Of a stretch of 64,000 nucleotides of DNA, positions 34,291 through 42,291 are shown piece after piece. Source of the DNA: DAOUKH01 sp034421515. GTDB lineage: Bacteria; Chloroflexota; Dehalococcoidia; SHYB01. Both the position numbers and the translations under genes were made by a program. The DNA is taken from NCBI GenBank assembly GCA_034421515.1, contig DAOUKH010000023.1, positions 1 through 64,000 on the forward strand. The letters are read 5' to 3'. The notes beneath the pieces are model-generated. The model made no database searches. It was not told the origin of the DNA and saw only the letters and a program-made list of their open reading frames with translations. Each line of letters begins with the position of its first letter. The first letter of the stretch is position 1.

Positions 34291-34725
34291 CTAGCGCACC
34301 TCCTCGAGGAATCCGGTCTCGTTCGGGGTGACTTCGAGCACGATGCGCTTGCCCGACTTCAGCCGTTCCTCGGTCCGCGAGGAGAGGCCGGTGCTCACAC
34401 CTTGGCGGACGCCCGCCCGTGAGGGCATCTGGGTGGCCTCGACGACGCGGTTGACGCCCTTGAACTGCACGGCGCGCACGTCGTCGTCGGAGTCGTAGCC
34501 GTTGAGCACGACCCAGGAGGTGCGCTCGTCGCGCTGGGCGTTGCGAGTCTTGAAGCTCTTGCGGTAGGTGGTCACGCGCATACGGCCCCCGTCGTACCAC
34601 CCGGTCATGGGATGGCCGGTCGGCGAGCCGTCCTTGCGCAGCGTCAGGATGAAGGTGCGGGTGTGGGCCTTGAGGAACGTCTCCACTTCAGGGGAGATGG
34701 GCGCGCCCGCGGGACCGTCGCTCAT
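34291..34725 (-). CDS. PPOX-family flavin/F420 protein (second copy of pair)
   Basis: 144 residues. FLKAHTRTFILTLRKDGSPT, then GHPMTGWYDGGRMRVTTYRK and RDERTSWVVLNGYDSDDDVR, is the counterpart of the protein at 19845. It ends with GKRIVLEVTPNETGFLEEVR. The family makes small dimeric flavin or deazaflavin reductases. The ATG at 34725 follows GGAGGCAGCAC. It is divergent from the D-aminoacylase-like gene at 34913. Confidence 0.85.
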   Translation of the reverse strand: MSDGPAGAPISPEVETFLKAHTRTFILTLRKDGSPTGHPMTGWYDGGRMRVTTYRKSFKTRNAQRDERTSWVVLNGYDSDDDVRAVQFKGVNRVVEATQMPSRAGVRQGVSTGLSSRTEERLKSGKRIVLEVTPNETGFLEEVR

Positions 34726-34912
34726 GTGCTGCCTCCTTGGCTTGGCCGACCCGATGGTAGCATGTCGCGGTCGGGCGGGAGGGGGCGGTTCATGGTAGGA
34801 TGGCCGCAACTGAAGCCAGGGCAGGCTTGACCGGGCCTTAGAGGGACGGTCGAGCTACGGAGAGGGCATCGCCATGCCGCGATGCCGTGGGGAGTTGTTT
34901 AAGGGGTAGGCC

Positions 34913-36613
34913 ATGGCGGAGTACGACCTCGTTATCCGCGGCGGCACCATCGTCGATGGGAGGGGCCTCCCTCGGTACAAGGCCGACCTGGCGGTGAAGG
35001 ACGGCCGCATCGCGAAGATCAGCGGCAGGATTGCCGCCGGCGGCGCCCGAGAGCTCGACGCGAGCGGCTGCATCGTGGCCCCGGGGGCCGTCGACCTTCA
35101 CACCCACTACGACGCGCAGCTGAACTGGGACCCCTATTGTTCGCTGTCGGGGTGGTTCGGGGTGACCTCCCTGACCATCGGGCAGTGCGGCTTCGGCTTC
35201 GCCCCGACGAGGCCGGAAGACCGCGAGCTCAACATGCGGATGATGAACCGCGTCGAGGCGATCCCGCTGGAGTCGATGCGTCTCGGCATGCGGTGGGACT
35301 GGGAGACCTTCCCGGAGTACCTCGATAGCCTGGACAAGCAGGGCCTCGGCCTGAACATCGGGGCCCTGTTCCCGTGCTCGCCGCTGCGGGCCTACATCAT
35401 GGGCATGCTGCCGGCCCGCGAGCGGACGTCGGCGACCGACGAAGAAATCGACCTGATGAAGCGCCTCTTCCATGAGGCCATGGAGGCGGGAGCGTTCGGC
35501 TTCTCGGCGAACAAGAGCGCCGAGGACCGTCCGGACGACGGCGGCTATCTGCCGACGCATATCCAGTCCGATGCGGAGTTCCTCGCGCTGGCCGAGGTGT
35601 TGGGCGAGTTCGGCGTGGGGCACATCGGCTGGACGATCGGCTATCCGATGTTCGACGACCGCCCGGCGCAGTACGAGCTGGTGAACGAGATGGTGCGGCT
35701 GAGCGGCCGGCCGGCGCATATCAACTGCATTTCTCCGACGCCTGAGGACGAGGCGTGGGTCGCGTCGGCGCGCGCCGACGGCCTCCCGCTGGTCATTCAG
35801 CAGCCGACGATCTTCCCCGACGCGGTCTTCAAGCTGACCGAGTACAACCTGTTCGACGTCTACCCCAACTGGATTCAGCCGTTGGTCGGCAGCCGCGAGG
35901 AGCGCATCGTCAAGCTGCGGGACCCTGAGACCCGCGCCGCGATGAAGGGGGATCTCGACGTGCAGGGAAGCCTCACCAACCGGACGGACTGGAACCGGTT
36001 CTACGTCATGGAGGCGGCGCACGAACGGAACCGCAAGTATGAAGGCAGGACGATCGCTGACCTCGCGGCCGAGCTGGGCAAGCACCCGGTGGATGTCTTC
36101 ATCGACCTGGCCTTGGACGAAGAACTGGAGACGGAGTTCGTGGCGAATGCCGGGGCCGGCGACCGGGACGATGCCGAGCTGGCCCGGCTCATCATGAACC
36201 CCTTCAGCCACATCTCGCTCTCGGACGGCGGCGCGCACACGCGGTTCTTGACGGTGAGCACGTGGCCGGTGAACTTCCTCTCCACCTGGATCAGAGACAA
36301 GGAGATCATGACGCTCGAGGAAGCGCACGTGAAGATCAGCGCCTACCCCGCGTGGTTCGCCGACTTCAAGGACCGGGGCACGCTGCAGCTTGGGGCCTGG
36401 GCGGACATCATCGTCTACGACCTCGACGCGCTGGGCTTCCTGCACCCGAAGCCGGTGTTCGGCTACGACTTCCCCGGAGAGGAGCGCCGCATCATCCAGA
36501 AGCCCACCGGGCTGCGCTACACCATCGTCAACGGGACCGTTACCTTCGAGGACACCGAGTGCACCGGCGCGCTGCCCGGCAAGCTGCTCCGCAGCTACGA
36601 CATGGTGGGGTAG
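34913..36613 (+). CDS. N-acyl-D-amino-acid deacylase-like amidohydrolase (amidohydrolase 3 family)
   Basis: 566 residues. The N-terminal YDLVIRGGTIVDGRGLPRYK and the metal-site GAVDLHTHYDAQLNWDPYCS are classic of D-aminoacylases and related cyclic-amide hydrolases. QCGFGFAPTRPEDRELNMRM, HISLSDGGAHTRFLTVSTWP and a late GAWADIIVYDLDALGF also fit. It cleaves an N-acyl or amide bond with zinc, in the cytosol. AAGGGGTAGGCC precedes the ATG. The MaoC-type gene follows 12 nt after the stop, so they are likely co-transcribed. Confidence 0.9.
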   Translation: MAEYDLVIRGGTIVDGRGLPRYKADLAVKDGRIAKISGRIAAGGARELDASGCIVAPGAVDLHTHYDAQLNWDPYCSLSGWFGVTSLTIGQCGFGFAPTRPEDRELNMRMMNRVEAIPLESMRLGMRWDWETFPEYLDSLDKQGLGLNIGALFPCSPLRAYIMGMLPARERTSATDEEIDLMKRLFHEAMEAGAFGFSANKSAEDRPDDGGYLPTHIQSDAEFLALAEVLGEFGVGHIGWTIGYPMFDDRPAQYELVNEMVRLSGRPAHINCISPTPEDEAWVASARADGLPLVIQQPTIFPDAVFKLTEYNLFDVYPNWIQPLVGSREERIVKLRDPETRAAMKGDLDVQGSLTNRTDWNRFYVMEAAHERNRKYEGRTIADLAAELGKHPVDVFIDLALDEELETEFVANAGAGDRDDAELARLIMNPFSHISLSDGGAHTRFLTVSTWPVNFLSTWIRDKEIMTLEEAHVKISAYPAWFADFKDRGTLQLGAWADIIVYDLDALGFLHPKPVFGYDFPGEERRIIQKPTGLRYTIVNGTVTFEDTECTGALPGKLLRSYDMVG

Positions 36614-36625
36614 TCTAGGGCCGAG

Positions 36626-37750
36626 ATGACCACTGCACCGCTCGACTACCCACCGGCCATCCAGGCTGAAATCGACGACTACCGCAGCCTTCTGGGTCAG
36701 GAACTGACCGACGGCTACGCATTCAATCGCGCCGCGACCGCCGACGCGATCCGCCACTTCGCCTGGGGCATTGGCGACGACAATCCGCTGTGGAACGAGG
36801 AGGACTACGGCGCCAAGAGCCAATATGGCGCTCTCGTCGCGCCGCCGATGTGGATCTATAGCTGCTACCAAGCCGGCGGTCTCGGCCTGCCCAGCTTTAC
36901 CGGACTCCACATCGGCACCGAATGGGATTTTAACCATGTTGTAAGGGCGGGGGATGAGATTCGCGGCGTCCATATTCGGACCGAGCTCAGTCCGAAGCCG
37001 GTACGGCATGCCAAGCGGGCCCTCTATCAGGCCACGCTCAACCGCTATACGAACCAGCGGGGCGAGGTCGTAGCGGAGCGGCTGTTGAAGGAGCTGCGCT
37101 TTTTGCCGGAGGACATCTCCCAAACGCACTATATGAGCCAGCCGCGGGCGACCTATAGCGAGGACGAGATGCGCCGGATCACCGAGGACTACACCGGCGA
37201 GACGCGGCAGGGGGCGGCGCCGCGGTATTGGGAGGACGTGGAGGTCGGCGACGAGATTCCGATGATCGTCAAAGGCCCGTTCACGCCGCGGGACTCGATT
37301 GCCTACTACATGGGTATCGGCTCGCGGTCGCACGTCGCGCACAAGGGCTTCTGGATCGAGCTCCGGCGCACCCATCCCGACCGCATCATCATCGACCCTG
37401 AAACGGGCCTGCCCGAAGAGCGGCAGATGCACCACGTCAAGGACAGCATGGCCCAGGCACGAGGGATGCCCTACTGCTTCGAGGTGGGGCCGCACCGCGT
37501 GGCGAACATGGCGCACGCGGTGACGAACTGGATGGGCGACGATGGCTTTCTCAGGAGCTTCAACGCCCGGCTGCGCCAGCCCACTTTCGTTGGCGACATC
37601 TACCGCGTTCACGGCAAAGTCGCCGGGAAGGCGAACGAAGACGGGGAACCACTGGTGACGCTCGATCTTGAAGCGATCAACCAGGACGGGACGCTGGTCT
37701 CGCCGGGACAGGCGGTGGTGAGGCTGCCGTCGAAGATGTCCGGCGCCTAG
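36626..37750 (+). CDS. MaoC-like double-hotdog dehydratase
   Basis: 374 residues in two hotdog halves. The N-half has TADAIRHFAWGIGDDNPLWN, then YGALVAPPMWIYSCY with the hydratase-type Asp/His region, and EWDFNHVVRAGDEI. The C-half begins at APRYWEDVEVGDEIPMIVKG. FAS1-like MaoC dehydratases add or remove water on acyl-CoA type substrates. It is a paralogue of the gene at 53436 (shared RYWEDVxxGDExP and D-x-NPLxxxE motifs). It follows the amidohydrolase gene and is convergent with the fused CoA-transferase 12 nt away. Confidence 0.88.
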   Translation: MTTAPLDYPPAIQAEIDDYRSLLGQELTDGYAFNRAATADAIRHFAWGIGDDNPLWNEEDYGAKSQYGALVAPPMWIYSCYQAGGLGLPSFTGLHIGTEWDFNHVVRAGDEIRGVHIRTELSPKPVRHAKRALYQATLNRYTNQRGEVVAERLLKELRFLPEDISQTHYMSQPRATYSEDEMRRITEDYTGETRQGAAPRYWEDVEVGDEIPMIVKGPFTPRDSIAYYMGIGSRSHVAHKGFWIELRRTHPDRIIIDPETGLPEERQMHHVKDSMAQARGMPYCFEVGPHRVANMAHAVTNWMGDDGFLRSFNARLRQPTFVGDIYRVHGKVAGKANEDGEPLVTLDLEAINQDGTLVSPGQAVVRLPSKMSGA

Positions 37751-37762
37751 CGAGGAGCGGCG

Positions 37763-40171
37763 TCAGATCAGTGCGCGGCGTTCGATGAGGTCCGCGACTT
37801 CGCCGGCGGTCATCCCGATGAGGTCGCGGCAGACGTAGTCGTTGTGCTCGCCCCAGAGGGGAGCGCCGCGCCGGATTTCGCGTGGGACGCCTTCGAGATT
37901 GAGCGGTGAGGGATACGTCCACGCCTCTCCGATGACGGGATGGCGGACGATCTGGAACGAGCCGCGCGCCTGCAGGTGCGGCTCATCAAGGGCGTCGCGG
38001 ACATCGTTGACCGCCACGGCAGGAACGCCGTGCTTGCGAAGCGTGTGCGCCGCTTCGTGCTTCGGGAAGCGCCGCGTCCATTGCGCAACGTGCTCGGTGA
38101 TTTCGGCGGCGTGGGCGCGCCGTCCCTCGTCGGTCGCGAAGCGGGGATCGTCGGCCCAAGCCGGATGTCCCATTGCCGCCGCGAGCCCGCGGAAATGGGT
38201 ATCGGTGCGCACGGCGATGGCCAGCCAGTCGTCGTCCGCGTCGTCCTCGCCGAGGCAGCGGAATGAGCCGTGCAGAGCGACGAAGGGGTCGCGGTCCTCG
38301 GGCTTGACGGGAAGGACGCCGTTCATGGCGCTATCGAGGATGGCCTCCGGCATCGTGTTCAAGGCGACCTCGGCTTGGGCCACGTTGAAGTAGGCCCCTT
38401 CGCCGGTCTCGACGCGCCGCCGAAGGCCGGCGAGCATGAGTGTCACACCCACCATGGCCGAGACGTAGTCGGTGTAGACGAAGGTGGAGGCGGCGGGCGG
38501 GCCGCCCTCGAAGCCGGCGAGTGCGGCCATGCCGGTCACCGCTTCGAGGAGCGGGCCGTAGGCGATGAAGTCCTTGGCGGGGCCCGTGTCGCCGAAGCCG
38601 TTGAGTGAGAGCATGACGATGCTGGGGTTGGCCCTGCGAATCACGTCGTAGGGAACGCCGAGGCGCTCCATGGTGCCGGCGGCGAAGTTCTCGACGACGA
38701 CGTCGCTGAGCGTCACGAGGCGCAAGAAGGCGCCGCGTCCTTCATCGGTGGTTAGATCCAAGGTGAGGCTCTTGGCGTGGCGGTTGACCTGGTTGTAGTA
38801 GTAGCTCCGTTCGGGGCCTGCCTCGCCGCCTGCCATGGGCCAGTTGCTACGGAGGTTGTCGGGCCGCTTCGCGGTCTCGATCTTGATGACCTCGGCGCCG
38901 GCGTCGGCGAGCGTCGCCGCACCGAAGGGCGAGGCGATGGCCGCGCCGAGTTCGATGACGCGCAAGTTGGTGAGGGGGAGGGGAGAGGCCGCCGCGACCC
39001 CACCTACGACGCTTTGGCTCACGGGCGAGGGCTGCGGGGCCTCCTCGACGTGCCCGGTGTGCTCGCCGGGTCCGGGCGCGGGCCCCGGCGTTGTCCACGT
39101 CTGGCCGCGCCAGCGGAACGGCGGGCGGAGATGCAGCATCTCGCCGAGCCGCGGGTGCGGCGAGCGGACGAAGACCTCGCGCGCCTCGAAGTGGGGGTCG
39201 GCGAGCACCTCTTGCATCGTCCGAGCGGGGCCGATGGGGGTGTCCTTGGCCTGGGCGCGGACGTAGAGATCTTCCTTGGCCTGCTCGTCGAGCCAAGGCT
39301 GCATGATGTTGTTGAGGTCTTCCTTGTACTGCGCCCTGATCCGGCGGTCGGTGAACATCGGCGCCGTGGCCCACTCCGGCGAGCCCATCATTTCGACGAG
39401 CCGCTGCCAGTGCGCCTCTTGCACGAGGAAGATGCTCGCCCAGCCGTCCTTGACCCGATAGAAGTCGAAGGGCGCCATGCCGTGGATGCGTTCGTCGCGG
39501 GCGGCGATCACACCCTCCGCCGAGAACTGGTTTAGGGGGGTCGCCAGCATGGGGATCATCCCCTCGACCTCGGCGACGTCGGCGTAGCGGCCGTGTCCGT
39601 CCGCACCGCGCGCCAGGAGCGACAGCACCGTCGCCGCCGCCGCGCAGTAGCCGCCGATGATCGCGGCGGGACGTCCGGGCAGGGAGAGGGGCGGCTGGGC
39701 CACGCTCTCGACTTGCGGCGGCGTTACGAAGCCGGCCCCGCTCATGTGGAAGGCGACGGATGGGTAACCCGGCGCTTGGGCCAGTGGGCCGGAGCGCCCG
39801 AAGGCGCTGACCGACGTGACGATGAGGTGGGGATGATCCCTTCGCAGGCGCTCCAGTGCGGCCGCGACGGCGGGGTGGTAGTCGAGGTGTCCTTCGACGA
39901 TGACGTCGGCGCGGGCGGCGAGGCGGTCGAGGACAGGGTCATCCGCTTCGATCGTCACGCTGCGCTTGCCCGCGTTGAGGTGCTCGAAGAGGAGACTGTG
40001 CCGCACCCCGTCGGGGCCGGTCTTGAACGGCGGCAGGCCGCGGCCGGGCTCGCCGCCGCGCGGCTCGATCTTGATGACGTCCGCGCCGAGGTCGGCGAGC
40101 ACCTTGCCGCAGAGCGGGGCCGTAAGGGCCTCGCCCCATTCGAGCACGTTGATGCCGGTGAGGAAGGACAT
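37763..40171 (-). CDS. Double-length CaiB/BaiF CoA-transferase (two fused domains)
   Basis: 802 residues, two domains: about 1-385 (GINVLEWGEALTAPLCGKVL, ADLGADVIKIEPRGGEPGRG) and about 403-802 (LTNLRVIELGAAIASPFGAA, TLADAGAEVIKIETAKRPDN). At the catalytic Asp position the first domain has Ala (PAAIIGGYCAAAATVLSLL), the second Asp (FVYTDYVSAMVGVTLMLAGL). It is the same asymmetric design as the 850-residue protein at 16829, with different linker and weak overall similarity. It lies 8 nt after the HyuA gene on the same strand, so both are likely in one operon. Substrates unknown. Confidence 0.93.
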   Translation of the reverse strand: MSFLTGINVLEWGEALTAPLCGKVLADLGADVIKIEPRGGEPGRGLPPFKTGPDGVRHSLLFEHLNAGKRSVTIEADDPVLDRLAARADVIVEGHLDYHPAVAAALERLRRDHPHLIVTSVSAFGRSGPLAQAPGYPSVAFHMSGAGFVTPPQVESVAQPPLSLPGRPAAIIGGYCAAAATVLSLLARGADGHGRYADVAEVEGMIPMLATPLNQFSAEGVIAARDERIHGMAPFDFYRVKDGWASIFLVQEAHWQRLVEMMGSPEWATAPMFTDRRIRAQYKEDLNNIMQPWLDEQAKEDLYVRAQAKDTPIGPARTMQEVLADPHFEAREVFVRSPHPRLGEMLHLRPPFRWRGQTWTTPGPAPGPGEHTGHVEEAPQPSPVSQSVVGGVAAASPLPLTNLRVIELGAAIASPFGAATLADAGAEVIKIETAKRPDNLRSNWPMAGGEAGPERSYYYNQVNRHAKSLTLDLTTDEGRGAFLRLVTLSDVVVENFAAGTMERLGVPYDVIRRANPSIVMLSLNGFGDTGPAKDFIAYGPLLEAVTGMAALAGFEGGPPAASTFVYTDYVSAMVGVTLMLAGLRRRVETGEGAYFNVAQAEVALNTMPEAILDSAMNGVLPVKPEDRDPFVALHGSFRCLGEDDADDDWLAIAVRTDTHFRGLAAAMGHPAWADDPRFATDEGRRAHAAEITEHVAQWTRRFPKHEAAHTLRKHGVPAVAVNDVRDALDEPHLQARGSFQIVRHPVIGEAWTYPSPLNLEGVPREIRRGAPLWGEHNDYVCRDLIGMTAGEVADLIERRALI

Positions 40172-40179
40172 AGGCGCAG

Positions 40180-42222
40180 TCAGCCGATGGTCATGGCGTA
40201 GTTGCCCCAGCGGTCGATCTCGGCGGTGTCCTGGGGCCAGACGACGATGGTGGTGAAGGGCTCCTCGATGATGGCGGGCCCCTCGACGCGGACTCCCGCG
40301 CCCAACGAGGGGCCGTCGTAGACGGGCGTGTCAATGTAGCCGTCGAAGTAGGCGCGGCGGTAGAGCTTGGGGGTCGGCGGGCCTTCGGCGGGGCCCGCTT
40401 GGGGAAGAGTGATCTTGCTGCCGGGCAGCGCAGCGCGAAGGCGGAGCGAACTGATAATGGGCGCCTGATCGCGCTGCGCGTAGGTGTGGGACTCTTCGTG
40501 CAGGCGGTGAAAGCCCTCGGCCGCCCTTTCGAGATCGGCTCGGACGACCGCGCCGGCGGGGAGCGGCACGCTGAGGTCGAACTGCTGGCCGGGGTAGCGC
40601 ATGTTGGCGAAGCGGGAGAAGTCGATATCGCCGCCGCCGAGGGCGCTCATCTCCGCGTCGGCTGCATTCTCCATTTCTTGCAAGAGCGCGTTCACGCGAT
40701 CGAGGTCGGCCTCGGGGACGCCGACGATGTATGACCGGGTGCCCTCGACGAGGCGGTCGGAGATCAGCACGCCGAGCGCGGAGAAGGCGGGCGCGGCCTT
40801 GGGCACGATGACCTTGGCGATGCCCATCTCGCGGGCCTGGACGCCGGCGTGCACCGCGCCGTTGCCGCCGTAGGCGACGAGGGTGAAGTCCTTGGGGTCG
40901 TAGCCCTGCTCCGACGAGGCGCGGCGGATGGCGTGCGCCATGTTGGCGTTGACGATGCGGAAGATTCCGTAGGCCGCCGCCGTCGCGTCCAGGCCGAGTG
41001 GGCGCCCGACCTGCTCTTCGATCGCCTCTTGTATGCCTTCGGCCCGCAGCTTGAGCTTGCCGCCGGCGAGGGCGTCGGGGTTGAGGTAGCCGAGGACGAG
41101 GTTGGCGTCGGTCACCGTGGGATTGGTCCCGCCGCGGCCGTAGCAGACGGGGCCGGGCTCGGCGCCCGCGCTCTCGGGGCCGACCTGGAGGGCGCCGGCG
41201 ACGACGCGGGCGATGGAGCCGCCGCCCGCGCCGATGGCCTGCACGTCGATTGAGGGCAGGCCGATGAGATAGCGGTGGCGCCAGTTCCAGAAGGACTTGA
41301 CGGCGGGCCGGCCTCCGCGGACCAGGCAAACGTCGTAGCTGGTGCCGCCCATGTCGACGGCGATGAAGTCCTCAATGCCGGCGGTGTCCGCCACGTAGCA
41401 GGCACCGGTCACGCCGCCGGCGGGCCCGCTGCCGATGATCGAGACGGCCTTGCGCGCCACGTAGTCCGTGGTCATCACACCGCCGTTGGAGAGCATGACG
41501 AGGAGTTCGTGAGCGAAGCCGGCGTCGCGGAGCTTGGCCGTCAGTGTGTCGAGGTAGCGGCGGATGTGGGGCTCGATGTAGGCGTTGACCAACGTGGTGC
41601 TCGTGCGCTCGAACTCCGGCGCCGAGGGCATGACCTCGTGGGAGAGCGAGACGTGCGCCTCCGGGTGCTCTTCGAGGATGAGCTCACGGGTACGCAGCTC
41701 GTGCGCCGGGTTGACATAAGAGAAGAGGAAGGTGACGGCGATGGACTCGGCGCCCTTGAGCTTGAGCTTCCGCGCCGCGGCGCGCACCGCCTCTTCGTCG
41801 AGCTGCGTGAGCACCGTTCCGTCGAAGTCGAGGCGCTCGGGAACGTCGATGCGCCGCCGGCGGGGGGCGATGGGGACCGGGGGCGGATAGGCCGGGTCCC
41901 AGATGTTCTCTTTCCATCCGCGGCGAAACTCGATCTGGTCGCGGTTGCCCATCGTCGTGATGAGACCGGTCACCGCGCCGTTCATCTCGATGAGGATGTT
42001 GTCGCCGGTGGTGGTCCCGTGGACGATCTGGTCGGTGTGGCCGAGCAGTCCCCCAGTGTCGAGCCCCTCGGCCTCGGCGAGGTCGGCGATGCCCCGCATG
42101 ACGCCGTCCGACTGGTCGGATGGTGTGGAGGCGGTCTTGGTGAAGGAGATGGAGCCGTCGGGCCTCGCCAGGACGAAGTCCGTGAAGGTGCCCCCGACGT
42201 CGATGCCGATGCGATAGCCCAT
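40180..42222 (-). CDS. Hydantoinase/oxoprolinase family protein (HyuA-like)
   Basis: 680 residues. YRIGIDVGGTFTDFVLARPD is the ASKHA-type phosphate loop of HyuA. HGTTTGDNILIEMNGAVTGL, AVDMGGTSYDVCLVRGGRPA, and GAGGGSIARVVAGALQVGPE, SAGAEPGPVCYGRGG are all conserved. HyuA with HyuB forms ATP-dependent N-methylhydantoinase, 5-oxoprolinase or acetone/acetophenone carboxylase-like enzymes. No HyuB gene is present here, which is unusual. A TACAAT box 9 nt before the ATG suggests a leaderless mRNA. The downstream fused CoA-transferase may share its pathway. Confidence 0.93.
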   Translation of the reverse strand: MGYRIGIDVGGTFTDFVLARPDGSISFTKTASTPSDQSDGVMRGIADLAEAEGLDTGGLLGHTDQIVHGTTTGDNILIEMNGAVTGLITTMGNRDQIEFRRGWKENIWDPAYPPPVPIAPRRRRIDVPERLDFDGTVLTQLDEEAVRAAARKLKLKGAESIAVTFLFSYVNPAHELRTRELILEEHPEAHVSLSHEVMPSAPEFERTSTTLVNAYIEPHIRRYLDTLTAKLRDAGFAHELLVMLSNGGVMTTDYVARKAVSIIGSGPAGGVTGACYVADTAGIEDFIAVDMGGTSYDVCLVRGGRPAVKSFWNWRHRYLIGLPSIDVQAIGAGGGSIARVVAGALQVGPESAGAEPGPVCYGRGGTNPTVTDANLVLGYLNPDALAGGKLKLRAEGIQEAIEEQVGRPLGLDATAAAYGIFRIVNANMAHAIRRASSEQGYDPKDFTLVAYGGNGAVHAGVQAREMGIAKVIVPKAAPAFSALGVLISDRLVEGTRSYIVGVPEADLDRVNALLQEMENAADAEMSALGGGDIDFSRFANMRYPGQQFDLSVPLPAGAVVRADLERAAEGFHRLHEESHTYAQRDQAPIISSLRLRAALPGSKITLPQAGPAEGPPTPKLYRRAYFDGYIDTPVYDGPSLGAGVRVEGPAIIEEPFTTIVVWPQDTAEIDRWGNYAMTIG

Positions 42223-42231
42223 GCGCGGGTG

Positions 42232-42237
42232 ATTGTA
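42232..42237 (-). promoter_or_regulatory. Putative -10 box (TACAAT), leaderless arrangement
   Basis: TACAAT on the minus strand in GGGGCTACAATCACC, 9 nt upstream of the HyuA ATG at 42222. Confidence 0.45.
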
Positions 42238-42291
42238 GCCCCGCCGGATAGGGTGCGCACGGGTGCGGGGGCCGTGTGTCCGCGGGTGTCG

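Noticed and set aside
16829..40171. Fused CoA-transferases as assembly artefacts
   Set aside because: Two independent loci show the same two-domain fusion with different linkers, and both are in a continuous frame.
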